Shown here piece after piece: positions 56,301-63,356 of a stretch of 64,000 nucleotides of DNA. This stretch comes from Solen grandis. Lineage: Eukaryota; Mollusca; Bivalvia; Adapedonta; Solenidae. The translations under genes were made by a program, and so were the position numbers. Under the pieces are notes generated by a model. That model made no database searches and was not told where the DNA came from. It worked only from the letters and a program-made list of their open reading frames with translations. The first letter of the stretch is position 1. Each line of letters starts with the position of its first letter. Where the stretch lies: positions 59,544,642 through 59,608,641 of the forward strand of contig CM037777.1 in NCBI GenBank assembly GCA_021229015.1. Direction: 5' to 3'.

Positions 56301-56379
56301 AGGCAAACAAGACGAGAACATGCAAGCCATGGTCTGCTCCCTGGAGAACAAAGACGAATGTCTGATGTGCGGCTCGTAG
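31099..56379 (+). CDS. RRM1: Ribonucleoside-diphosphate reductase large subunit, 19 exons, complete
   Basis: Class I ribonucleotide reductase alpha chain: reduces ribonucleoside diphosphates to deoxy forms with the small (RRM2) subunit, in the cytosol. Exons: 31099-31117, 32033-32121, 34961-35138, 35852-35952, 36507-36566, 40710-40749, 43451-43527, 43818-43903, 44205-44346, 44834-44917, 45410-45651, 46209-46407, 46787-46936, 49511-49732, 49979-50055, 51047-51182, 51921-52016, 54813-55001, 56185-56379. They sum to 2382 bases (793 codons plus stop), all introns GT-AG, all phases consistent and no stop, close to the 792 residues of human RRM1. Catalytic residues are present: C218 and C443 (redox pair), N427/C429/E431, Y736-Y737, and C788/C791 in the C-terminal CLMCGS. 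The start has good context (CCAAGATG) and opens with MFVLKR. An active, conserved gene; only the introns are invaded. Confidence 0.97.
32208..34576. mobile_element. hAT-like non-autonomous DNA transposon with 6-bp target duplication
   Basis: Ends are CAGTGCCCCAGCTAG and CTAGCTGGAGCACTG, inverted with one mismatch. TACTAA flanks both sides (32202-32207 and 34577-34582). Length 2369 bp in RRM1 intron 2. No transposase frame is recognised. It carries an inserted hairpin-headed repeat at 33632-34337. The CAGTG start suggests hAT; the 6-bp duplication is shorter than the classical 8 bp. Confidence 0.7.
33632..34337 (+). repeat. Hairpin-headed tandem-core repeat, family A copy 1
   Basis: Head TAGCTCACCTGAGC then GTGCTCGGGTGAGC (stem-loop); tail CAGGTGAGCGACACAGGGCC then TCTTGGCCCTCTTGTTT. 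The core is about four tandem units of ~140 bp recognised by AAACTAGGTCACCTGGTCAA and GATGTTTGTCTACATGATAT. Nested in the hAT-like element. Confidence 0.8.
35508..35749. mobile_element. TTAA-type MITE with a long internal hairpin
   Basis: Starts TTAACCCTTTCCCTCATA and ends TATGAGGAAAAGGGTTAA: 17 of 18 bases inverted, with TTAA as target duplication (35508-35511, 35746-35749). Inside, 35549-35580 and 35584-35615 form a 32-bp stem with one mismatch around a 3-base loop. RRM1 intron 3, ~100 bp before exon 4. Confidence 0.85.
36618..37933 (+). repeat. Hairpin-headed tandem-core repeat, family A copy 2
   Basis: Head AGCTCACCTGAGCACAAAG then TGCTCATGGTGAGC; tail TCAGGTGAGCGATTTAGGGC then CATCATGGGCCTCTTGTT. 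The core has nearly four units of ~320 bp, each made of two related halves (AAACTACTGGCCAGATTTT and AAACCACTGGACAGAATTTG). RRM1 intron 5. Confidence 0.85.
38275..38658. mobile_element. Short hAT-like element with 5-bp target duplication
   Basis: Ends CAGGGTTCCCA and TGGGAACCCAG, flanked by ATTGG (38270-38274, 38659-38663). The interior repeats GTCAGGGAAATT-type text near both ends. 384 bp, non-coding, RRM1 intron 5. Confidence 0.65.
38864..40642 (+). mobile_element. hAT-like MITE split by a family A insertion
   Basis: Left end CAGGGCTTTTT (38864-38874), right part 40251-40642 ending CCTGAAAAAGGCCCTG. The two parts match, in reverse, the intact copy at 50142-50549. Everything between 38875 and 40250 is an inserted family A repeat. 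Confidence 0.75.
38875..40250 (+). repeat. Hairpin-headed tandem-core repeat, family A copy 3
   Basis: Head AGCTCACATGAGCACAACG then TGCTCAAGGTGAGC, then GTCCGTGCGTCC-type simple repeats. The core is about six units of ~165 bp (AAGGCCTAGAGCTTAGAT, GGTGATAAATGACCCCGC). Tail CTCAGGTGAGCGATTCAGGG then CCATCATGGCCCTCTTGTT. Inserted in a T-run of the hAT-like MITE, which fixes its borders. Confidence 0.85.
40962..42115. mobile_element. hAT-like transposon with transposase remnant and 6-bp target duplication
   Basis: Perfect 11-bp inverted ends CAGGGATTTAC and GTAAATCCCTG, flanked by CTCAAG (40956-40961, 42116-42121). Length 1154 bp in RRM1 intron 6. It contains the minus-strand transposase piece at ~41360-41830. 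Confidence 0.8.
41360..41830 (-). pseudogene. hAT-type transposase N-terminus (TTF-like zinc finger) remnant
   Basis: On the minus strand ~41830-41640 reads [18 protein letters not shown] and DEGMYV, then Cys-x2-Cys text. In another frame ~41680-41363 reads [20 protein letters not shown] and runs on as an open helical stretch to a TAA at ~41363. This order (W-x-F-W-L, GM-x-C-x2-C, F-x-G-x2-N-F-x3-L-x2-H) matches the TTF-type zinc finger of hAT-derived proteins such as ZNF862/KIAA1586. Frameshifts make it non-functional and the catalytic domain is absent. Confidence 0.6.
42562..43309 (+). repeat. Hairpin-headed tandem-core repeat, family B
   Basis: Head AGTCCCCTACCGGTGTTCAC then ACCGGAGGGGACT, a near-perfect palindrome, followed by GTCCGTCCGTCC. 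The core is about four units of 151 bp (GATCCCGCGATAAC at 42650, 42810, 42961, 43112). Right end CCGGTAGGGGACT. Same plan as family A but different sequence. RRM1 intron 6, ~140 bp before exon 7. Confidence 0.85.
43818..46936 (+). other. RRM1: RRM1 exons 8-13: active-site barrel
   Basis: Exon 8-9 junction encodes QLSSCFLL (C218). Exon 9 has [14 protein letters not shown] and exon 10 [19 protein letters not shown]. Exon 11 begins [17 protein letters not shown]. Exon 12 ends in [11 protein letters not shown], with the thiyl-radical Cys429 flanked by N427 and E431. Exon 13 begins [12 protein letters not shown] (C443). The exon 12-13 junction is one residue shorter than in human, accounting for the -1 shift in later numbering. 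Confidence 0.92.
47155..48399 (+). repeat. Hairpin-headed tandem-core repeat, family A copy 4
   Basis: Head AGCTCACCTGAGCACGTG then TGCTCAGGATGAGC, then TCCGTCTGTCCGTCCG. The core is about seven units of ~160 bp (CTCTAGCATCTTCATC, AGGAGTTATGCCCCTTTT). Tail TCAGTGAGCGACCAAGGGCC then CCCTATTGTTT. RRM1 intron 13. Confidence 0.85.
48421..49365. mobile_element. pogo/Tigger-like element, non-autonomous
   Basis: Perfect 12-bp inverted ends CAGTAAAACCTC and GAGGTTTTACTG, flanked by TA on both sides (48419-48420, 49366-49367). 945 bp, no transposase frame. It begins 21 bp after the family A repeat ends. RRM1 intron 13. Confidence 0.85.
50142..50549 (-). mobile_element. hAT-like MITE, intact copy, inverted relative to the one at 38864
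   Basis: Ends CAGGGCTTTTTTCAGG and CCTGCAAAAAAGCCCTG (12-bp perfect core). Flanks are T-rich, so the duplication (TTTT) is not certain. Matches 40251-40642 in reverse, including the GGGGCCGA(A/T)ATTCGGCCCC-type end. RRM1 intron 15. Confidence 0.8.
50720..50993 (+). mobile_element. SINE, diverged, near full length
   Basis: A decayed tRNA-like head (GTGGGTTTGATCCACTACC), then AAAAATGGTATTAGTGTAGC, GGCCTGGTGTCAGGATAATG and ACTGAAATACTGTCAG, ending AACAAAATAAACAAAC. RRM1 intron 15. Confidence 0.8.
51571..51880 (+). mobile_element. SINE, full length
   Basis: tRNA-like head with A box TGGCCGAGTGGTTAAAGTG and B box GGTTCGATCC, then the family body (CCAAAGTCGTGTAAAATAG, TAGCTCCCTTGCTTGG) and tail GGGACATTCAACCCAGCAAA. 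RRM1 intron 16, ~40 bp before exon 17. Confidence 0.9.
52085..53010. repeat. Putative fold-back element
   Basis: 52185-52216 (CTACGCCGTGCAATTGACTT) and 52926-52957 (AAGTCAATAGCACGGCGTAG) are inverted with few mismatches, and weaker inverted similarity extends outward (AGAAGATACTTTCTC against GTAAAATATCTTCTC). Ends and duplication not fixed. The interior frame at 52282-52467 matches nothing I know. RRM1 intron 17. Confidence 0.45.
53260..53354 (+). repeat. (TA)n, short (AC)n, then a 24-base C run
   Basis: TA repeat 53260-53317, ACACACAC, CTGG, then an uninterrupted C run 53331-53354. RRM1 intron 17. Confidence 0.97.
53400..54000 (+). repeat. ~156-bp tandem repeat, about 2.5 copies
   Basis: GTTGATGAAACTTCATA recurs near 53620, 53776 and 53932, with GGAGTTATTGCCCTTT between. 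The text is related to the cores of families A and B (GATGAAACTT, GAGTTATGCCCCTTTT), but no hairpin head or tail is visible, so it may be a decayed or headless copy. Confidence 0.75.
54075..54420 (+). repeat. Degenerate dispersed repeat with TGTCTGTC tract
   Basis: A CTGTCTATCTGTCTGTCTGTC tract is followed by two similar phrases, GGTATTGATCACCTTTAGTG (~54272) and GGTATGAATCACCTTCAGTG (~54393). Related text (GTTGATCACCCTCTAAAGTG) occurs near 61718. Class unknown. Confidence 0.45.
55385..55565 (+). repeat. Dispersed repeat, copy 2
   Basis: Partner of 16930-17120: [55 protein letters not shown]1 intron 18. Confidence 0.6.
55770..55880 (+). mobile_element. SINE fragment, strongly diverged
   Basis: CTCCCTTGCTCCTTGTG, CATATAAGGGCAGTTCTAGG and GACTGTGACATTGCAGAC follow the order of the SINE body. 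RRM1 intron 18. Confidence 0.55.
56185..56379 (+). other. RRM1: RRM1 exon 19: C-terminal tail with redox Cys pair
   Basis: Encodes [15 protein letters not shown] (tyrosines of the radical pathway), a Lys/Gln-rich variable linker and the conserved end [13 protein letters not shown]. The CxxC pair receives electrons from thioredoxin or glutaredoxin and passes them to the active site. Stop TAG at 56377-56379. Confidence 0.92.
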
Positions 56380-56849
56380 GTGTCTAGACCCATCTGTCTA
56401 ACGTGCATTTCACGTTCAGTCCCATGTTGTGTTCTTGACAAGATCTTCAGACAGATTTTCAGTGGATATGTACATCTTGTATGTCCTGCTTCAGTAAGGA
56501 ATGTGACTTATATTGTTTGGTATGAAACAAACATTTTGACTGTATTAAGGTACATTTGTATATTGTATACGTATGAAGGTACATTGTATACATGTATGTT
56601 AAAATGTATTCAGATCTCCAGTGAGTTACTGGTTACAATAATATGTATATCAATCATACACTAATTTTGGATGGGTTTTTTTTTTCTTCTTTTTTTCCAG
56701 AAAGAAATCTAGATCTGACTGTTCTCTGGATGATCTGTCTCCAACTGTTTGCTTCTCATTGCTTCTTAATTTCTTTTTATTTTCTCTCATTTTGTCCAAA
56801 TTAAAAAATATATATTTATATTTAAGTCGAGATGTACAGTATGTTTGCC

Positions 56850-56855
56850 AATAAA
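56850..56855 (+). terminator. RRM1: Probable RRM1 polyadenylation signal
   Basis: AATAAA 471 bases after the stop codon, followed by AT-rich sequence. No earlier canonical hexamer was noticed, so it is the best candidate. Confidence 0.55.
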
Positions 56856-57516
56856 TTGAGCAATTAACACGATTTTATTTATTAAAATTGAATTTAAGTT
56901 ATAGATTAACCCTTTATAGTAATCCAGACTTATGTAGTATATGTACCACTGTGAGGACTTGATATTAAAAAAATATTGATGTGTTCATTTCAAGTGCTTG
57001 CTATTTTGATTAATTTTTCAGTTCATTTTACTATTATGTTCCATAACATTATAAAATTCCTATTTTTACTTGCAATATTTTCAACTTGTGCCATCGTATA
57101 CAGATGGATTACATTTGTGCTCTTTATATTTGTAGGGTTATGCCTCATTACAGGGTGTAAAACTCTATTAATGAACAAATTTGCATATATTATGTGTATT
57201 TATTAATAGCTGCTTAAAAATGGAGTGATAATTACATATATAAAAACATGTGTTGTTTGTGTGTCCTTCTTTCCAAGCATTGTTTGGTAGTGTGGGTGTT
57301 CATATACATTGTGTATATATAGCAGAAACGGGAAAATGTGTTCCAAGCATCAAAGAATCGGGCCGGCATGAACTATACTCAAAGGAAAAAAGAAAGAAAC
57401 GCAGGGTAAACTTTTGTGTCGTTTTTAAATAGGAAGTATCTGACAATATTACAGTTAAATTATTTTGATAAAGATTTTTTTTTTCCAACAAATGAATGCT
57501 TTAGAATGAGATGAGG

Positions 57517-58632
57517 TCTATCATAGGTTTATTGCAAGGTTAGGAGATGAAAACTGAGTCTGGCTACTACAGATTGTCTATCATATGAGGTTTATTGCAA
57601 GGTTAGGAGATGAAAACTGAGTCTGGCTACTACAGATTGTCTATCATATGAGGTTTATTGCAAGGTTAGGTGGTAAAAACTTGAGTCTGGCTACTACAGA
57701 TTGTCTATCATATGAGGTTTATTGCAAGGTTAGGAGATGAAAACTGAGTCTGGCTACTACAGATTGTCTATCATATGAGGTTTATTGCAAGGTTAGGAGA
57801 TGAAAACTTGAGTCTGGCTACTACAGATTGTCTATCATATGAGGTTTATTGCAAGGTTAGGGTGAAAACTGAGTCTGGCTACTACAGATTGTCTATCATA
57901 GCAAGGTAAGGTGGTAAAAACTTGAGTCTGGCACTACAGATTGTCTATCATATGAGTAAAAACTTGAGTCTGGCTACTACAGATTGTCTATCATATGAGG
58001 TTTATTGCAAGGTTAGGTGGTAAAAACTTGAGTCTGGCTATTACAGATTGTCTATCATATGAGGTTTATTGCAAGGTTAGGAGGTAAAAACTTGAGTCTG
58101 GCTACTAAAGATTATCTACCCTGCAAGGTAAGGTGGTAAAAACTTGAGTCTGGCTACTACATATTGTCTATCATATGAGGTTTATTGCAAGGTTAGGTGG
58201 TAAAAACTTGAGTCTGGCTACTACAGATTGTCTATCATATGAGGTTTATTGCAGGGTTAGGAGGTAAAAACTTCAGTCTGGCTACTACAGATTGTCTTTC
58301 ATATGAGGTTTATTGCAAGGTTAGGTGGTAAAAACTTGAGTCTGGCTACTACAGATTGTCTATCATATGAGGTTTATTGCAAGGTTAGGATGTAAAAACT
58401 TGAGTCTGGCTACTAAAGATTATCTATCCTGCAAGGTAAGGTGGTAAAAACTTGAGTCTGGCTACTACATATTGTCTATCATATGAGGTTTATTGCAAGG
58501 TTAGGGGTAAAAACTTGAGTCTGGCTATAAGATTTCTATCAGGTAAAACTTAGTCTGGCTACTACAGATTGTCTCATATGAGGTTTATTGCAAGGTTAGG
58601 ATGTAAAAACTTGAGTCTGGCTACTACAGATT
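57517..58632 (+). repeat. ~63-bp satellite array, about 19 copies
   Basis: The unit includes GAGTCTGGCTACTACAGATT and GTCTATCATATGAGGTTTAT, then GCAAGGTTAGG. Two variants alternate: GAGATGAAAACTGAG and GGTGGTAAAAACTTGAG. Some units have deletions (57895-57960, 58500-58560). Lies ~1.1 kb 3' of the RRM1 stop. Confidence 0.95.
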
Positions 58633-58664
58633 CTAGTTACCCTGCGTTTCTTTTTCCGTTACTG

Positions 58665-58972
58665 TCCGCGGTGGCCGAGTGGTAAGAGCATCCGCCTTAG
58701 GAGCGGGAGGTCGTGGGTTCGATCCCCGGCTGCGACATGCCAAAGTCGTAAAAAATGGTACTGTTATAGCTCCCTTGCTTGGCGCTCAGCATATAAGGGT
58801 AGTTACAGGACTGGTTTGCTCAGTGTCACGATAATGTGAATGGGTGTGGTATCATGCCACATGTCTACGGCTTGATACTGCAGTGGCATCACTAGATCCG
58901 TCTCAGGTAGACATTGTCTCCAAATGACTGAAATACTGTCGGTGGGACGTTAAATCCAACAAACAAACAATT
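58665..58972 (+). mobile_element. SINE, full length, best preserved copy
   Basis: The tRNA-like head (GGTGGCCGAGTGGTAAGAGC and GTGGGTTCGATCCCCGGC) gives the RNA polymerase III A and B boxes. The body (CCAAAGTCGTAAAAAATGG, TAGCTCCCTTGCTTGGCG, GGTGTGGTATCATGCCACAT) is followed by the tail GGTGGGACGTTAAATCCAAC and AAACAAACAA. It starts ~30 bp after the satellite ends. Confidence 0.92.
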
Positions 58973-59049
58973 TCTTTTTCCTTTAACGTGATTCTCCGTT
59001 ATTGCGGGAAAGTAATGTAATATCGTTTTGCAGCACTACTGTTACCCGC

Positions 59050-59292
59050 ACCGTTCCCAGTGGCCGAATGTTTAGAGCGTCTGGGAGCGGGAGGTCGTGA
59101 TTTCGATCCCCGGCCGCGACATACCAAAGTCGTATAAAATGGTACTGTTATAGCTCCCTTGCTTGGTGCTCAGCATATAATGCGACTGATGTGGTATCCT
59201 GCCACATGTCTACAAGTATATCTGTCTCAAGTAGATATAGTCTCCAAATGAATGAAATACTGTCGGTGGGACGTTACACCCAACAAACAAAC
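59050..59292 (+). mobile_element. SINE with internal deletions
   Basis: Head GTTCCCAGTGGCCGAATG and B box GATTTCGATCCCCGGC, body with a deletion after CAGCATATAA, tail GGTGGGACGTTACACCCAAC. Confidence 0.9.
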
Positions 59293-59368
59293 TGGTAACC
59301 GCTGCTTGTAATACATGGAACAAGCATGTAAAAAGACTATTTTGAGATGGTCTATACAAATGGCGTTC

Positions 59369-59512
59369 GCATGGGTAAAAGTTTTCAGGAATTTTTCTGA
59401 ATTTCAGGATTTACAGATTGCTAAATGACTTCTTATTCTATATAAACTATATAAAAAAGTTGCTAAAATCAGGATTTTCAGGTCTTTCGAAATTTCCATC
59501 TTTTACCCATGC
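59369..59512. mobile_element. Small inverted-repeat element (MITE)
   Basis: Perfect 13-bp inverted ends GCATGGGTAAAAG and CTTTTACCCATGC, 144 bp, non-coding. Flanks (GTTC and GTTT) only suggest a duplication. Confidence 0.6.
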
Positions 59513-60004
59513 GTTTGCACCTATTGGTTAGTGAAGGTGATTTCAGCATGAATTCAATAGGACTAAATCGAAGATCTATATTCTCTTAGGTTACTGGTAT
59601 TACAAAACGTTTAAATGATATAATTAATAACGTGGTGTAATCTGTTTTACAACCTGTGTTCCCATATTCATTTGTTGTTATTGTTTGCAGAAAAAGGGTA
59701 CGAATGCTCTCAGAACTGATTTTCTAAATATGAGGTATATCACATGCTGTCTTCTGATCTTTAGTTTTCCGCTAGTTCCATTAAATCGGCCCGAAATATC
59801 AAATCCCTTGTCGATTTCATCATTATTGCCTCACTTGCGCATGTTAACATTATTTATAAACATTTAGAAAAAAATGTTTCAATAATCATGTTTATATTCA
59901 AATTAGTGAGAAGCTTCGGAAATATTTTCTCAAAATGATTGATTGGCTCACTCCAAACGGATATCAAATGGAGGAATAAGATGACAAAATAAATATCAAA
60001 ATAC

Positions 60005-60156
60005 AAGGATTTAAACCTCTTTACAACGATTTTATTATAACAGCAACCTCTTTATAACAGCAGTAGACTTGAAAACTTTCTATGTCTCTATTCTTTACAA
60101 CGGCAATTTCTTTATAACAGCAAACACCGCCGTTGTAAAGAGAGTTGACTGTATAA
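60005..60156. repeat. pogo-like repeat remnant
   Basis: Alternating CTCTTTATAACAGCA and CTTTACAACGGCAA text ending GTAAAGAGAGTTGACTGTA resembles the 3' end of CAGTAAAACTC-type elements. Left end unclear. Confidence 0.45.
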
Positions 60157-60762
60157 CGTTTATGAACATCTACATTCTTAACGATCATGTATGAGCTTTC
60201 AGAACGCGTTTGATTGTCTTGTTTTCTGTTGTATTTCTAGGGTATTCATAGCCTTGATATCTTAGCTGACAACGGCTTTTCTAAACGATTTTTATCCACA
60301 AAGTTGTTTCTTTTTTCCTGTGTACTGTTGCGGTCTTGATGTCTTTAAGCTGAGTAGCCGATTAATATTTTGGCTTCTAAAATTAAATAAAATAAAAATA
60401 AATACTAGTATATTAAAATCTAAAATAGAAATGAGCCGACTGCGAAATCTATTTGTAATATCCATATTTGGAAAGCACGTTCATGAGAGCATCACCAAAT
60501 CATGATAGCAGCGTGATGCAATAAAAGGGCGGGGCAATCTCTCGCTACACTCGTTCTATTAACACGAAATATTACTTAGTATATGTTATTAGGTCAATTC
60601 TCACATCACTTATTTTTCATATTCCAGGTGTTTATATTTATTAATTAAGGGAGATGGGTATTTTCTATTTGTGATGATTAATGCAGATGGCTTGTATTGT
60701 GCTATCTCTATTTAAATTATTATTTTTGGGTTACATCTGCATCTTGTACATTACACTATGTT

Positions 60763-60905
60763 TGTTTATTAGGTTTGATATCCCTCCGACAGTATTTCAT
60801 TGGTTTCGAAACTATGTCTACTTGAGACAGATATAGTCCTGCTACACTGCAGTATCACGCCGTAGACACGTGGCATGATATTACACCCAGACCCACTATT
60901 TTGAC
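60763..60905 (-). mobile_element. SINE, inverted, 3' part
   Basis: Reversed tail TTGTTTATTAGG, CCGACAGTATTTCA, CTTGAGACAGATATAG, CTGCAGTATCACGCCGTAG. Confidence 0.85.
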
Positions 60906-62266
60906 ACATTACAGCATGTCCTTTTTCTGGACGGTATTCAGCACTGGATATATATACATTTCTGTTATTAAGTACTGTATATATATTAGTATGTCCAATT
61001 AAAATGGGTTTTCACTTCCGTTAGCGCATGTGCAAATTGGTAATGCAGTCGAATGTAAAGCTGTGATTGTAATCATTTTAAGTGACCGATATTTTTATAT
61101 GTGATTGTTTGGGGGTATCAAATACGTGATTTGGGTTTGTTTGAAATAGTTTCCAGTGTAATTGATCATATTTAATAAGTTATTAGTCAGTAGATGTTTG
61201 TATTTTAATGATGCTTTTATACATAGAGGCCATGACCTACTTATCGTTTCGCTCGTCGGTCTGGACATTGCACATTTCATGTCTTCTAATGAGCTTGTAA
61301 GTTTAGTTTAATTATTACATGATGGGTGGGATATGTAATGCGTAATGTTTATCTTGTTACTATGTAACCGTAATATAAAGAACGCTTGCTGTAGTTAATA
61401 AACTTTGTTTCAAATGTTATGTAGATAAGTACTTCTGTTACGTGATCGGGACGTGCCAAGATTTTCTTGTGTCTCCACCATTTCCTTATATTGCATGTGA
61501 GGAGAAAGCAAAATGTGCACTTGAAAAAAATGAACTCGAACCCGGGACCCCTCACTCATAGTAGAAATGCGGAGCTACCAGATCACTATATAAGTGCTAG
61601 TTTTGAAAAAAAAAAAAACAGGCCATATAAAGGGGATTATCATCTCTGCATCTCTGCCAAATAAGAAAGTATCTCTAAGCGATACATTTTCACCATCAAC
61701 AATACTGAAACTATAGTGTTGATCACCCTCTAAAGTGTAGATAGTAATAGTCAGTGACTTTTCTGTCTGTTTATCTGTCTTGCATAAATTTAAGTTATTT
61801 GAAGAGTTTAATTATGCTGCATATTCAAACCCTCAATCATTTGAGACACAACTTCAATTCCTTCAGCGCTTTGATTATGATATACTACACAATATACACA
61901 CGTGGATAAAGATCAATAACCGAATTTGTTCCCGGAGCATGCGCAGAGCTGGGCCCGCAGAGCTTAACAAAATAAACGTAGTTACGGTTTGTTGTGTGTG
62001 GTTATAACATCTTTTAATTCCTAGCCTAGAAATCAATTTACCTAAAAAGTAATTTGGATTGAAAGCAGATGGAAACTGAATTCAGTTAGACCTGCATAAC
62101 CTCCAGTTATGACAATGGGTTAATATCACATCTATTTTTAACCGATATTTTCCTGTGGTTATTTATAGAAATGACAATCCCAGGTAGTAAGGTAGTAATA
62201 TGATTTTGCATATCAATTCAATCACATAGTGAGTTTTACTTTTTGCTCATTGGACAAGATAAAACC
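60906..62266. other. Intergenic region before the UBC-like exon
   Basis: No gene recognised. At 61525-61590 an antisense tRNA-like piece (GAACTCGAACCCGGGACCCC) suggests another SINE head. GCATGCGCAG at ~61938 resembles an NRF1-type promoter site and could mark the promoter of the downstream exon. Confidence 0.4.
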
Positions 62267-62446
62267 ATGACAAAAGTTGTCAGCCTTGCCAAAGATTTTC
62301 ATCAACTGATGAAACGGATAGGGAGACTAACAGACGGACAGGCGGCCATTCATGCCGTAGAATGGGATGACGGTGGTCTTGAGATGTTTCAAGTTGTGAT
62401 CAAACCAAACAGTGGATTATACAAAGGTTGTCGAGTCGAGTTTCAG
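62267..62446 (+). CDS. First coding exon of a probable UBC-fold (E2-like) protein
   Basis: ATG in good context (AAACCATGA) opens 60 codons ending at a GT donor (62447) in phase 0. The translated text starts MTKVVSLAKDFHQLMKR, an amphipathic helix as in E2 N-termini. It ends EMFQVVIKPNSGLYKG and CRVEFQ, fitting the beta strands of the UBC fold (usually P-x2-G-x-Y-x-G-G-x-F-x-F). The catalytic Cys would lie in a later exon, not seen before 64000. It could be a ubiquitin- or NEDD8-type conjugating enzyme or an inactive variant. Recognition rests on this short pattern only. Confidence 0.55.
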
Positions 62447-63149
62447 GTAAATATGAGATATGTTTTTTTATATCTGATATATTAATAAATGGATGTAGAT
62501 TACACTGTAAACAAATGCTTATTCGAAAATGATAACTTTCTTAAATTTTCTTTTATGATTACTGAAATATTGGACATTCTAACATTGAACAAAATTAACT
62601 TTTTTTTCAGTTATATATATATAGCTTCTTCTATTTTGGACTTTAAACTGCTGCAGCGATAGCATCTGTCTGTTTTTTGTTTGTTTGTTTGTTGTTGTTT
62701 TTTTCAATACTTGCTGTTTTCATAAAGAAATAGAATTTAAATTTTACGAATAAAGCATAAGTCCGTACTCTTGTTGTAAAAGATATATATACATGTTAAA
62801 CATTTTCAGCTACTTGACAACAAACATCTATATATTTGGACTTAAGAAAAAAGGACATCCAAAATTACCCTGGTTAGTTAGATCTATTCAATAGAAATAA
62901 TTCCGTCCACTCAAAACATGATATCAACCATCTACTTTTTGACCTATTTTTGGCACAATAACATGCATATGGTGACAGTGCAAAGGTCAGCATTTTACAC
63001 CAATTTTCCCAAAAAATTGATCTCCCAGCAATGCCCAAGTTCTAAGGTTGCCACATGAAAAGGCATCCAAAATGACATTGACTATTTTAACTAAGTTCCA
63101 TAGGATTCAATCCTTTTTTTTTTTGCATGTTTTTCATTAATAAAATTTC

Positions 63150-63356
63150 TCTCAGCCCCTCACCGCTGTGGGTTCGAATCCCGGTAGGGACTTCGGATTC
63201 TTCATGTGAGGAAGCCTTCCAGCTGGCTTGCGGTAGGTCGGTGGTTCTACCCGGGTACCTCTGTGTACTCGGGGTCTTCCTCCACCTGTAATTAGCTGGA
63301 CGTCGCTATATGATTGAAATACTATCGCAGCGACGGTAAACCCCAATACAGCAACA
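63150..63356 (+). mobile_element. Second SINE family, tRNA-derived
   Basis: B box GTGGGTTCGAATCCCGGTAG at 63169, then GGCTTGCGGTAGGTCGGTGG, TACCCGGGTACCTCTGTG and CCACCTGTAATTAGCTGG, ending AACCCCAATACAGCAACAAC. The body differs from the other SINE, though both end near a GAAATACT phrase. Lies in the intron after the UBC-like exon. Confidence 0.75.

Noticed and set aside
58665..58740. A genuine tRNA gene
   Set aside because: A and B boxes are present, but the sequence continues into the SINE body and tail shared by the other copies, and no proper acceptor stem closes.
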